A stretch of DNA of 64,000 bases from Phycisphaerae bacterium (GTDB lineage Bacteria > Planctomycetota > Phycisphaerae > UBA1845 > Fen-1342): contig JAJVHV010000003.1 in the NCBI GenBank assembly GCA_022072445.1, positions 259,204-323,203 of the forward strand. Reading direction: 5' to 3'. How positions within the stretch are numbered: position 1 is the stretch's first letter; each line of letters starts with the position of its first letter. A program made the translations under genes and the position numbers. Below the pieces are notes generated by a model. That model was not told the DNA's origin and searched no databases. It saw nothing but the letters and a program-made list of their open reading frames with translations. Positions 45,223 to 54,059 of this stretch are shown one piece after another.

Positions 45223-46131
45223 ATGAAGCAATTATTGACCACCAAGCAGGTTGCCCGCGCCATCGGCGTCAGCGAAGCGTCCGTCAAACGCTGGTGCGAC
45301 AAGGGCGCGGTTCCGTGCGCCCGTACTGCCGGCGGCCATCGGCGGCTGACGCTTTGCGGCATCATCGAGTTCCTCCGCCGGAACGGCCACGAACTGGTGG
45401 AGCCCGAAGTGCTGGGCCTGCCGGCCGACACCGGCCGCCGCGAATGCGCGGTGGAGCGTTGCGCCAAGGCGTTTCATCGTTCGCTGGTCGCGGCTGACGA
45501 GCAGCACATGCGGCGCATGATTTACGACCTGTACCTAGCGGGGCGCACTTTCCGGGAAATCATGGACCGGCACCTCGCGCCCGCCGTCCGCGCCCTGGGC
45601 GAATGCTGGGCACACGGGGAGCTGGAGGTCTTTGAGGAACGCCGGGCGGTCGAGATGGCGCTGCGGGCGGTGTATGAGATGCGCTGCATTCTCGGACCGG
45701 TCTGCAATGAAGCGCCGGTTGCGATCGGCGCGTCGCTGGAGCACGACCCGTACACCCTGCCGACCGCGATGGTCGAGGTGACCATGCGCGAGCTGGGCTG
45801 GCGGGCGCAGTCGGTCGGCGCGGGGCTGCCGGCGGCAACGATCGCCACAGCCGTGCGGCGGGCACGTCCGAAAATCTGCTGGTTGAGTGTGTCGACCTTT
45901 CCGGACCTCGCGCGGTTCGTGGGAGACTACGCGATCGTCGCGGACGCGGCGCGCGGCTGCGGCTCGGCGATGGTCGTCGGGGGGCGGGCAATGAACGACG
46001 AGACCCGGCACGCGATCCGCTATGCCGCCTATTGCGACGCGCTCGGGCACCTGGTGGCATTCGCGGAGACGATTTATCAGAGAAGCGCGGCGTGCGTGGA
46101 TGCGGCGCTGCCGGATCGTGCAGTCTCGTAG
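45223..46131 (+). CDS. CarH/LitR-like MerR-type regulator, B12-binding residues lost
   Basis: Transcription factor of 302 aa. The N-terminal MerR/excisionase-type helix-turn-helix is TTKQVARAIGVSEASVKRWC and GGHRRLTLCGIIEF. A helical B12-binding cap (about residues 85-165) and a Rossmann-like cobalamin-binding domain follow. In CarH photoreceptors the cap carries W-x9-E-H. Here it reads W129-x9-E139-R140, and the Rossmann domain lacks the DxHxxG cobalt-ligand motif (it has EHDPYTL). It therefore probably no longer uses adenosylcobalamin as a light sensor. No carotenoid genes lie nearby, and its target is unknown. Confidence 0.82.
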   Translation: MKQLLTTKQVARAIGVSEASVKRWCDKGAVPCARTAGGHRRLTLCGIIEFLRRNGHELVEPEVLGLPADTGRRECAVERCAKAFHRSLVAADEQHMRRMIYDLYLAGRTFREIMDRHLAPAVRALGECWAHGELEVFEERRAVEMALRAVYEMRCILGPVCNEAPVAIGASLEHDPYTLPTAMVEVTMRELGWRAQSVGAGLPAATIATAVRRARPKICWLSVSTFPDLARFVGDYAIVADAARGCGSAMVVGGRAMNDETRHAIRYAAYCDALGHLVAFAETIYQRSAACVDAALPDRAVS

Positions 46132-46134
46132 CGC

Positions 46135-47139
46135 TTATTGGTCGTTCGGATGCGGAGCAAACAGAGCGCGGCGCAAGCGCTCGACGCGCCACCAGACCCA
46201 TATCCACACTGCCAAGGCAAAGAGCTGCGGCGCGAGAAATACGCCCCACTCCGCCGCGCTGATGAACCACCCCGACCACGTTGCGGCGAAGCTGGCGCGT
46301 TGCACGAGAGCGGTCAGCATGCTGAGGAGCAGGGCCAGGATCGGCGCAGCGACGATGAGCATGTGCGCCAGGCGTGTGCCGCCCGCTCCGCGCGCGATGC
46401 GGTCGCCGTCCTGATCGCTGAGCAGCGTGATCAGCAGCAGACAGGCGCAGACGGCTTCGAGCGGGCCGGCGATCGCGGCGCCGACGGCGAATCCCGGCAG
46501 CAGGCTCGCCAGCAGCAGCAAGCCGGCGACGAGCATGCCGGCGACGGCGTAGTGCCAGCCGAGCGTCTGCTCCTTGCCGCGGCCGGCAATCATGCACGCC
46601 CAGCCGCCGGCGCCGGCCGTCGCGATCGCCGCCAGCGGCGCGACGCCGGGGAGTATCCAGAGTTTGAGGATCAGACAGGCCCGAATCAACCAGAGCACGC
46701 GCTCGACGCGCCGCTGCTCCGCGCCTCCGAACCAGCGCTCCAACATCGCCCGGGCGTGCGCCTGGCCGCACTCGGGACAGCGGAATCCGCTGTGCTCCTC
46801 GAGGCGGTAGCCGCACGAGAGGCAGCGGAAGTGCGATTTGTCGTCGGCCGGCGGCGCGGGCGCAGACGGCCGGCGGGCCGTGGCGGCAGGCTGGGGCGAA
46901 CCCGGGGACGGCGGCGGCGCGACGCGCGACGAACCGCGGCTGTCTGACGGCACCGGGGTAGATCCATTCGCCGAGGCGGTGGGTGCGGCCGAGGCGGGCG
47001 CCGCGGGCGCGGGTTGCGGCATGGCGGCCGAAGCGGGACTGGCCGTTCGAGGCGGCGGCGTCGGGCGCGGCTCGGCGTCGGCGCTGAGGCGGTCAAGCGC
47101 GTTGATCAGGTCGCGATCGGGTTTGTCCGCGGACGTCAT
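46135..47139 (-). CDS. zinc-ribbon membrane protein
   Basis: Protein of 334 aa. A Pro/Ala-rich disordered N-terminus (about 100 residues) is followed by a zinc ribbon (FRCLSCGYRLEEHSGFRCPE, ending CGQ) with four Cys. About six transmembrane helices lie in the C-terminal half. The function is unknown; similar ribbon-plus-helix proteins are frequent in planctomycetes. The ATG at 47139 overlaps the stop of the upstream gene as ATGA (47139-47136), so it is co-translated with the alkaline-phosphatase-superfamily/TPR lipoprotein. Confidence 0.75.
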   Translation of the reverse strand: MTSADKPDRDLINALDRLSADAEPRPTPPPRTASPASAAMPQPAPAAPASAAPTASANGSTPVPSDSRGSSRVAPPPSPGSPQPAATARRPSAPAPPADDKSHFRCLSCGYRLEEHSGFRCPECGQAHARAMLERWFGGAEQRRVERVLWLIRACLILKLWILPGVAPLAAIATAGAGGWACMIAGRGKEQTLGWHYAVAGMLVAGLLLLASLLPGFAVGAAIAGPLEAVCACLLLITLLSDQDGDRIARGAGGTRLAHMLIVAAPILALLLSMLTALVQRASFAATWSGWFISAAEWGVFLAPQLFALAVWIWVWWRVERLRRALFAPHPNDQ

Positions 47140-49679
47140 GGCGGCGATGACTCCAGGCGGAAGGGTTTGCGCTGGGCGTAGAGCGCTCGCCGGCCGGCGA
47201 GCCGCTCGCGCAGCGCGCTGTCGCCCGACTCTCCCGCCAGCCGCAACGCTTCGTCGAGCGTGCTGAGGGCGTCGTCGAAGCTGCCGGCGGCGGCTTGAGC
47301 GGCGGCCAGCGTATCGAGCACCTGCGGGGTCGAACCGGCGATGCGGCGGGCCTCCTGAGCATGCTGGAGGGCGGCGGCGGGATCGCGGAACGCATCGTCT
47401 GGGCAGACCGCCAGCAGCCAGCCGAGATTGTTGTGCAACGAGGAATCTTCGGGCAGCGCCTCGACGCCGCGCTTCAGTGCCGCGATGGCCTGCTCGAACT
47501 GGCGAAGCTCGATCAGCGTGTCGGCGAGTGCGTCCCAACCGCCGGGAACGCGCGGGTTGAGCCGCAGGGCCTCGTTCAGCTCGGGCAGTGCGTCGGCGGG
47601 CCGGCTCAGGCGGCGCAGCGCGTCGGCGATCCGCACGCGCGTGATCGGGACGTTGGGCGCCAAACGCCGCGACAGCTCCAGTTCGCGGAGCGCCTCGTCG
47701 GGTTTGCCGAGCAGCAGGAGCACTTCGCCGCACTGCCGGCGGATGGGTGCGCCGTCGGGGGCGAGCTCGACGGCCCTGGCGAGTTCGGCCCGGGCGGCGG
47801 GTTCATCGTTGCGGCGGGCGAGGATTTCGGCGATCTGGACGTGAGCGAGCGGGAGATTCGGGTCGAGCCGCAGAGCCTGGCGGTTGTGCTCCAGCGCGGC
47901 ATCGAGGTCGCCTCGGCCGGCCAGCAGCCGCGCCAGAAAGACGTGCGACTGGGCGAAGACCGGCGGCACGTCGATCGCGGCGCGATAGTGCTGCTCGGCC
48001 TCGTCGATCTGGCCGAGCATTTCGAGCGTCAGGCCGAGATTGGTGAGCGTCCGACCGTCGCGCGGGTTGGAGCGCAGCGCGACGCGAAAGTGCTCGGCGG
48101 CCTCGCTGAGCTTGCCGCGCGACCAGAGGATGTTGCCGAGATTGGCGTGCGCCCAGGCGAACGAACCCCCCTGCTCGCCGGTCTGCGCGAGAATCTGACG
48201 GAGCGTGGCTTCGGCGGTGCGCATGTCGCCGGTGCGCATCAGCCACATGGCGTGGCTGGTGAGTCGAATCTCGTCGGCGCGGTCCATCGGGTTGATGCCG
48301 ACGGGTTCGAAGAGCGCCATTTCGCCGGCGCTGTCGGAGGGCTGCGAGGCGGCGTCGCCGCCCGAGGCATAGCCCAGCGCGCCGAGCGCCTGCTGGGCCG
48401 CCGGCGTGACGGCGAGGCGCGCCGATCCAGCAGCGCGGACCGGCGGCGACTGCTCGATCAGGGCGCGGAGCGCGGCGCGCATTTCGGCGACGCGTGCAGG
48501 CTGTCCCGCGGCCACGTCGGCCACTTCGCCGGCATCGGAGGCGACGAGGTACAGCTCGGGCCGCGGCGCGTGGATGTACTTCCAGCCGCCACCGCGGAGC
48601 ATGCGCAGGGCGGCGTAGCCGTAGTTGTAGAACCCATAGAGCGATTCGCCATAGGCCGTCAGGCCGGGATCGGCGGCGCCGTCGCGCGTGGCCGGTAGAA
48701 GCGACACGCCATTGGCACCGGACAGCGGGTCGCCGCCGAGAAAGTCGAGAATGGTGGGCGCGATGTCGGCGGTGCGCACTTGCCAGGGAATCCGGCGGCC
48801 AGCGGGCAAATGGCCCGGTCGCCACAGGACGAGCGGCACGCGCATCGTGGTGTCGTAGATGAACGCGGAGTGTGTCTCCTCGTTGTGTTCAAACAGTCCC
48901 TCGCCGTGGTCGGCGGTGACGACGACGAGCGTGCGGTCCAGCACGCCACGCCGCTGGAGCGCGTCGAGGATGCGTCCGATCTGGGCGTCGACGTAGGCGA
49001 TTTCGGCCAGGTATGGATCGCGCTGCCGGGCGGCCCACTCGGCAGGCGCTTCCCAGGGGCGATGCGGGTCGAAGAAGTGGACGAAATGGAAGAAGGGCCC
49101 GGCCGCGTCGCGCGCGATCGACTCGATCGCGCTGTCGGCGACCTCAGCGGCCGGCCGCTCGACGAACGCCTGGCGGGTCGAGGCGCGGGCCCGGTCGCGG
49201 GCGGTTTGAATGTCGTTGTAGACCTCGAAGCCCTGGTTCAATCCGAACTCGCGATTGAGCACGAAGGCGGCGATTTCGGCCGCGGTCGCATAGCCGCGGG
49301 CATGCAGCACCTCGGCCAGCGACTCGTTTTCGGCACGAAGCTGGAAGCTGCCGTTGTCGCGCACACCGTGCACGAACGGCCACGTGCCGCACAGCATCGT
49401 GGCGTGCGAGGGCAGCGTGATGGGGACGGCGGAGCTGCACTGCTCGAAGAGCACGCCCTCGCGCGCCAGGCGGTCAATGTGCGGCGTGGGGTCGCCGGCC
49501 TGGCCGTAGCAGCCCAGGCGGTCGGCGCGGGTGGTGTCGAGCGAGATCAGCAGCACGTTCATGCCTTCGCCACGCCGCGGCAGGTCGGGCACGCGGCTGC
49601 ACCCGGCGGCGGCGATCGCCCCCAGGGCGCACAGTCCGCGCAGCAGTCGTATGCCGTGATCGTGGCGCTGAAGTCGCAT
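47136..49679 (-). CDS. alkaline-phosphatase-superfamily (sulfatase-like) lipoprotein with TPR tail
   Basis: Protein of 847 aa. The ATG at 49679 opens a lipoprotein signal with lipobox AIAAAGC. The catalytic domain (to about residue 400) has the metal-binding LLISLDTTRADRLGCYG and VVTADHGEGLFEH. The nucleophile position, where sulfatases have C/S-x-P-S-R, reads T88-L-P-S-H. A formylglycine cannot form there, so a sulfatase is unlikely. Thr nucleophiles occur in phosphodiesterase and phosphoethanolamine- or phosphoglycerol-transferase members. The second half is about ten TPRs. Expected as a periplasm-facing lipoprotein acting on an envelope polymer. It overlaps the zinc-ribbon gene by 4 nt. 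Confidence 0.85.
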   Translation of the reverse strand: MRLQRHDHGIRLLRGLCALGAIAAAGCSRVPDLPRRGEGMNVLLISLDTTRADRLGCYGQAGDPTPHIDRLAREGVLFEQCSSAVPITLPSHATMLCGTWPFVHGVRDNGSFQLRAENESLAEVLHARGYATAAEIAAFVLNREFGLNQGFEVYNDIQTARDRARASTRQAFVERPAAEVADSAIESIARDAAGPFFHFVHFFDPHRPWEAPAEWAARQRDPYLAEIAYVDAQIGRILDALQRRGVLDRTLVVVTADHGEGLFEHNEETHSAFIYDTTMRVPLVLWRPGHLPAGRRIPWQVRTADIAPTILDFLGGDPLSGANGVSLLPATRDGAADPGLTAYGESLYGFYNYGYAALRMLRGGGWKYIHAPRPELYLVASDAGEVADVAAGQPARVAEMRAALRALIEQSPPVRAAGSARLAVTPAAQQALGALGYASGGDAASQPSDSAGEMALFEPVGINPMDRADEIRLTSHAMWLMRTGDMRTAEATLRQILAQTGEQGGSFAWAHANLGNILWSRGKLSEAAEHFRVALRSNPRDGRTLTNLGLTLEMLGQIDEAEQHYRAAIDVPPVFAQSHVFLARLLAGRGDLDAALEHNRQALRLDPNLPLAHVQIAEILARRNDEPAARAELARAVELAPDGAPIRRQCGEVLLLLGKPDEALRELELSRRLAPNVPITRVRIADALRRLSRPADALPELNEALRLNPRVPGGWDALADTLIELRQFEQAIAALKRGVEALPEDSSLHNNLGWLLAVCPDDAFRDPAAALQHAQEARRIAGSTPQVLDTLAAAQAAAGSFDDALSTLDEALRLAGESGDSALRERLAGRRALYAQRKPFRLESSPP

Positions 49680-49829
49680 GCCGGCCTTTCGAACGGACGA
49701 CGCACTCGCGTCATGAGTGGGACAAGGATACACGACGGGCGGCCGGTTCAGCGCTTGGGTCTCGGGCGCGGCACCGATGGAGACGATCGGCGCCGCAACG
49801 TCGGGCTGGAGGGTGAACTCTGGGCGGGC

Positions 49830-49852
49830 AGCGCCTTACGGTCGCGGCTCGG
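49830..49852 (-). repeat. GCCGCGACCGTAAGG repeat supplying a stop codon
   Basis: GCCGAGCCGCGACCGTAAGG on the minus strand provides the last residues (AEPRP) and the TAA of the NHL lipoprotein gene. It is related to the repeat inside acs and to the inverted repeat at 58050-58183. Confidence 0.65.
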
Positions 49853-51026
49853 CGGGGCGCGGTTCGCGCAGATACTGGAATACCTGAATACGTCGGTTGT
49901 ACGTGTCGGCGATCCAGATGCGGTCGGCGTCGTCGATGCAGATTCCCGACGGCAGCGAGAATTCGCCCGCTCGACGGCCCGGCCCGCCGAACGCCAGCAG
50001 CAGGCGGCCGGCGGCGTCGAAGACTTGCACATTCTCAAACTGGCTGTCGAGCACGTAGACGTGGCCGTCGGAGTCGACCGCGACGTCGCGCGGCAGCGAG
50101 AAATCGCCGGCGGCGTCGCCCTTGCGGCCAAACGCGTTGCCGCCGGAGTCATCGGCGGCGATGACTTGAACGCGAAAGTTCATCGCGTCGGCAACCAGCA
50201 GTCGCGGCGGCAAGCCGCCAATCGGGCCGGCGGCGCCGCTGAGGGCGATCCCGGCGGGGAAGTTGAACTCGCCGACGGCGTCGCCGCGCCGCCCGATCCG
50301 TCGCAGCACCCGGCCCTCGGGGCTGAACGCGACGCAAGTGTGCGCCGCCGCGTCCAGCACCCAGAGTGCAGCGCCGGCTTCGTCCCAGGTGACGGCGGCG
50401 GGGCGCGTCAACTCGCCGTGGCCGATCGAGCGCCGGAGCTGGCCGTCCCAGCCGAACAGCAGCAACTCGGCCCGCCGCGCGTCGACCACGGCGACGCCGG
50501 CGTCGGCGACGGCGACGTCGACGGGCGCCATCAGCGGCCGGTCGGAGGCGATGCGAATCGGCGACATGGTGCGGCGGCTCAGATCGAGCACATAAACGGC
50601 CGGACCGCCCGGGGCGCCGGGGTCGGCGACGGCGACGCGCGGCCAACGGGCGGCAACCGCGGCCGGGGTCACGAGGCGCTGCCGCGGCGGCGGACCTTCG
50701 ACGATGGCGCCGAGCGAGGACCAGAAATCGGGCGTGACGCCCAGCGAGTCTTCGCCGACCAGCTCACCGACGTAGCGGATGCGGGGCGTATCGGGCGGCG
50801 GGGGCCAGACCAGTGGCGGTTCGAAGTCGGGAAAAATCTCGCGCCGCGCGGCGTGGCAACCAATCACCATTGTGAGCAGCAGCGCGAGGAACGAGGTGGC
50901 GGCGGGCAGGCGGGCAGGCGTACGAGATGGGAATCTCGCGCGAGCGGCCGGCCCACCACTGGCGTGGTGGGTTCGGATCAGACCGGCACGTCCGTCCATC
51001 CGCGGCGATCGAGTCTCAGGGCTCAT
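49836..51026 (-). CDS. NHL-repeat lipoprotein
   Basis: About 396 aa. The ATG at 51026 overlaps the end of the barrel gene by 11 nt. The N-terminal leader contains a lipobox (LLLTMVIGC) after an Arg-rich stretch partly encoded by a palindromic repeat (50930-50945). The body is a six-bladed NHL propeller: GEFNFPAGIALSG, GDFSLPRDVAVDSDGHVYVLDS, GEFSLPSGICIDDADRIWIADT, each ending in R-x-Q-V. It ends PAEPRP and TAA within a dispersed repeat. NHL proteins are often found beside multiheme cytochromes and outer-membrane barrels. With the barrel gene upstream and the tetraheme gene divergent, a role in the same envelope complex is likely. Confidence 0.85.
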   Translation of the reverse strand: MSPETRSPRMDGRAGLIRTHHASGGPAARARFPSRTPARLPAATSFLALLLTMVIGCHAARREIFPDFEPPLVWPPPPDTPRIRYVGELVGEDSLGVTPDFWSSLGAIVEGPPPRQRLVTPAAVAARWPRVAVADPGAPGGPAVYVLDLSRRTMSPIRIASDRPLMAPVDVAVADAGVAVVDARRAELLLFGWDGQLRRSIGHGELTRPAAVTWDEAGAALWVLDAAAHTCVAFSPEGRVLRRIGRRGDAVGEFNFPAGIALSGAAGPIGGLPPRLLVADAMNFRVQVIAADDSGGNAFGRKGDAAGDFSLPRDVAVDSDGHVYVLDSQFENVQVFDAAGRLLLAFGGPGRRAGEFSLPSGICIDDADRIWIADTYNRRIQVFQYLREPRPAEPRP

Positions 51027-53130
51027 GGCGCGCCACAAGCGGGATTTCGCGGCGGAGCTTGATCCACGCCGCCGCGCTGCCGTCGCTTGAATCGGCCAGG
51101 TCGAGCAGCTTGTACTCGACTTCGAGCAGCGCGGTGAACAGCCCGATGCGCCAGTTGAGCGACGCGCTGACGTCGACGCCGTGGGTGATGCCGTACAGCT
51201 CGTCGTCTTCATAGCGGTAGAGGCCGGTGGCGACGGCCTCGATGCGCGGGGCGAGGGCGTAGCGATAGGTGAGGCCGGCGTCGAAGAGCGAGGTGGTCCG
51301 CGCGCCGAGGTCGTTGGTGCCTTCGAAGTTCAGGAATGAGAAGCGCGTCGTTCCGCCGAGCGACTGCTGGCCGTCTTCGAAGAAGGTGCAGTCGGCGTTG
51401 AGGTGCAGGCCCTGATAGGGGTCGATGGAGTCGTCGTTGAATTCGTATTCGCTGCTGGCGGACCAGCGCGGCTGGCGGTAGGCGAGGCCGGCGCGATGGC
51501 GGTTTACGCGGCGCGGCTCGAACGTGCGGAAGCGGGTCCGGTCGATGTCTTCGTCCTGGATCGAACCGGCGTAATAGGGCGTCCAGCCGCTGGTGAAGCG
51601 CTGCTCGACGCGCACGTCGACGCGATCGCGATTCAGCTCGAGGCCCTGCGAGGTGCGGTAGGTGTAGCTGACGAGCACAGTCTGATTGTCGACGATGCGG
51701 CCGGTCGGGACGCGGCGGATCGACGTGTAGCGGCCGACGCGCGTGATGACGTAGTCGCGGACGGGGAAGTAGGTGACGCGGCGGGTGCCATCGGTGACCA
51801 GGATGCTGATCGGCACGACGTCGGTGCGGGCCAGGAAGACGGGCAGCGGGTCTTTCAGCGTGACCGACTCGCCCATGACGACGCCGTTGCTGCCGCTGTC
51901 GTCGGCGCGCGAGTGGGTGTGGGTGTAGGTGGCGGTGGAGGAGAATCGGCCGAGGCTGTTGTCGCGATTGAACCAGAGGCTGCCGATGGCGCCCCACTCG
52001 TTCGAGTCGCCGCCGCGCTCGAGCTCCTGGCGCAGGCCGTAGAGGTCGGCGGAGCTGCCGAGGTTTTCGCAGGGCTGATGGGTGAGGCCGGCGTCGGCGC
52101 GGAAGATCTCGTGCTCGACGCCCTCGAACTCCTCGCGCAGGTACTGCCCGCGGTAGCGTGTGGCGAGCTGGTCGGTGTGCTGGAGGCGCAGTTGCGGGGC
52201 GAACTCGGCCATGTCGCGGGCCAGGTCGCCGCTCTCGTCCTGGAAGCGGGCGAGCGTGTCGAAGCGGCTGCGATGGTCCGATCCGAACTGCACGACGTGG
52301 TTGAGCGTGAGGTAGTTTCGGACCGTGTCGAAACGCGTGTCGGTGCCGGAAAACTGCTCGCGGCGGTCGTTGTACTCGTAATCGAGCCGCAGCGAGTGAT
52401 ACTGCGTCGGCTGCCAGGTGGCTTCGTAGCGCAGCTCGCGCGCACCGCGCTGCTCGTCTTCGTAGCGCTGCCGCGACGTTCCGTCGAGCGACTCGAACGT
52501 GTCCTCGAAGCTGAGCCGCATGGGCAGCACGCGGTCGTTGAAGAGCAAGCTGGCGCCGTAGCGCTCGCGGCGGCGGTCGAGGCTGGGCAGAAACGGGCGC
52601 GAGACGCGATCGTCGAGCTGCGACGCGAGCACGTCGATGGTGACCTTGCCGGCCGGCAGCAGCGTCAGCCGCGTGTCGTACTGGAGCAGGAAGCCGTCGG
52701 GGCTGTCGCGGCGATCGAGCCCTGCGCGGGTCTCGTGGTAATAGTCCTGATGCCAGCCGGTGCGGACGTCGAAGCGGTAAGTCGCGAAGCGCTCGTCGAC
52801 CAGCGTGCCCTCGCCGTGCGCTCCGACGGTTTCCTCGAAGCTACGCGCGCTGTTGGTCTGACGATCGCGGAACGGGTAGCCGGAGCGCGCGTCCTGGATC
52901 ACCTGCCGCCGGCGCCACTCGGCGTCGAAACCCAGGTCGAAGGTCAGCTCGTCGAAGGCGACGAGCGGCCGGCCCGCGCGGGCGCTGGCCGGCAGTTCTC
53001 CGGCGGCGGGCGACGACGCTGGTTGCGACGAGGGGCTCTGGGCGGCAGCGATGGTAGACAGCGCGCTGCACAGGCCGACGGTCAGCGCCGCGCCGATGCA
53101 CCCGCTCTTCCAAGACCGTCGCTGGTCCAT
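51016..53130 (-). CDS. outer-membrane beta-barrel protein
   Basis: Protein of 704 aa with a signal peptide (residues about 10-30, GCIGAALTVGLCSALSTIAA). The mature part is almost entirely amphipathic beta strands with alternating aromatic residues and Arg/Asp/Glu loops (FATYRFDVRTGWHQDYYHE, TAT YTHTH, LNWRIGLFTALLEVEYKLL). This is the pattern of a large barrel of perhaps 22-28 strands. The last strand is followed by LRREIPLVARHEP. No TonB box or plug is evident. Size and neighbours (NHL lipoprotein, divergent tetraheme cytochrome) fit the porin of a porin-cytochrome conduit, but there is no direct sequence match that I can name. Confidence 0.75.
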   Translation of the reverse strand: MDQRRSWKSGCIGAALTVGLCSALSTIAAAQSPSSQPASSPAAGELPASARAGRPLVAFDELTFDLGFDAEWRRRQVIQDARSGYPFRDRQTNSARSFEETVGAHGEGTLVDERFATYRFDVRTGWHQDYYHETRAGLDRRDSPDGFLLQYDTRLTLLPAGKVTIDVLASQLDDRVSRPFLPSLDRRRERYGASLLFNDRVLPMRLSFEDTFESLDGTSRQRYEDEQRGARELRYEATWQPTQYHSLRLDYEYNDRREQFSGTDTRFDTVRNYLTLNHVVQFGSDHRSRFDTLARFQDESGDLARDMAEFAPQLRLQHTDQLATRYRGQYLREEFEGVEHEIFRADAGLTHQPCENLGSSADLYGLRQELERGGDSNEWGAIGSLWFNRDNSLGRFSSTATYTHTHSRADDSGSNGVVMGESVTLKDPLPVFLARTDVVPISILVTDGTRRVTYFPVRDYVITRVGRYTSIRRVPTGRIVDNQTVLVSYTYRTSQGLELNRDRVDVRVEQRFTSGWTPYYAGSIQDEDIDRTRFRTFEPRRVNRHRAGLAYRQPRWSASSEYEFNDDSIDPYQGLHLNADCTFFEDGQQSLGGTTRFSFLNFEGTNDLGARTTSLFDAGLTYRYALAPRIEAVATGLYRYEDDELYGITHGVDVSASLNWRIGLFTALLEVEYKLLDLADSSDGSAAAWIKLRREIPLVARHEP

Positions 53131-53380
53131 TTCTTGACGCCGCCGCGCCGGCGGGCAGAGATTTTAAGTGAGGTGTCGGGCAGGCCCGGCACGGTTGACA
53201 CGGGCATCGGGGCACAGCTTGCGACTCGCCGCCGCGCCGCGACTCATCATGCTGCGTGAAGTTACGCAGGCGGCCCGCATCCGTCCAGCGTGAATCGGAC
53301 GTTGTGAGGATTCGCCGCCATTGCCGGTCTGTGGATGCGTCCGTATGATGCGGTTCATATTCACTGCTCGAGTGCGCCTG

Positions 53381-54052
53381 ATGCGAGCCGCTGACAAGCA
53401 AACGACGGGCCAGTCGCACGCGCGTCGTGCTGCCTGGCTCCTCGCCATCGCGGCCGGCGGCGCGCTGTTTGCCTTTGCCGCCGCGGCGCGCGACCCGGAC
53501 CTCCCTCCGTCGCAATCCGACGTTTCGCGCGAACCGATGACGCTGGGCTTGCGCGGCAGCAAGCACGATTTTTCCGACAGCGCCCGCGAGCCGCGCGACC
53601 TGTGCCTGCCCTGCCACACGCCGCACATCACTGCTTCGCAGGCACCGCTGATCGTGCGCCGGGCGGCGACCACGCAGCCGCTCCGGCCGTACCAGACGGG
53701 TATCGGCGGGCTGGATGAGTCGTCGCTGCTCTGCCTGGGCTGTCACGACGGCGTGGCGGCGCCCGACGTGTACGCGGGTGCGCATGGTCTGCGATGGTCG
53801 GATCGAACGGGCGCGCCGGGCGGGCTGGGCCGACGGCGGCTGACGAGCCACCCGGTCGGCATCGAATACCCCGCGGCGGACGCCAAGTATCATCCGGCGG
53901 CCGTCGTCACCGGCACCGCCGGGTTGAAGCTGCCGCACGGCCGGATTCAGTGCACGACCTGCCACGATCCGCACAACACGAGGCGTAACGCGGGGATGCT
54001 TGTGATCTCGAACGACGGCAGCCGGCTGTGCCTCTCGTGCCACCGGCTCTGA
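53381..54052 (+). CDS. tetraheme cytochrome c (doubled CXXCH)
   Basis: About 223 aa. A signal or anchor segment (RRAAWLLAIAAGGALFAFAA) is followed by four heme-attachment motifs CLPCH, CLGCH, CTTCH and CLSCH. They occur as two pairs, the doubled-CXXCH layout, with histidines between (HDFSDS, GAHGLRW, TSHPVGI, DPHN) as possible distal ligands. Expected in the periplasm as an electron carrier. The start is uncertain: ATGs at 53345, 53348 and 53381 are possible and none has a clear ribosome site. It is divergent from the barrel gene and convergent with the Ser/Thr kinase gene, 7 bp away. Confidence 0.88.
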   Translation: MRAADKQTTGQSHARRAAWLLAIAAGGALFAFAAAARDPDLPPSQSDVSREPMTLGLRGSKHDFSDSAREPRDLCLPCHTPHITASQAPLIVRRAATTQPLRPYQTGIGGLDESSLLCLGCHDGVAAPDVYAGAHGLRWSDRTGAPGGLGRRRLTSHPVGIEYPAADAKYHPAAVVTGTAGLKLPHGRIQCTTCHDPHNTRRNAGMLVISNDGSRLCLSCHRL

Positions 54053-54059
54053 GCGGGGG

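Noticed and set aside
47136-49679. Annotation as an active sulfatase
   Set aside because: The formylglycine motif is absent: Thr-Leu-Pro-Ser-His occupies the site.
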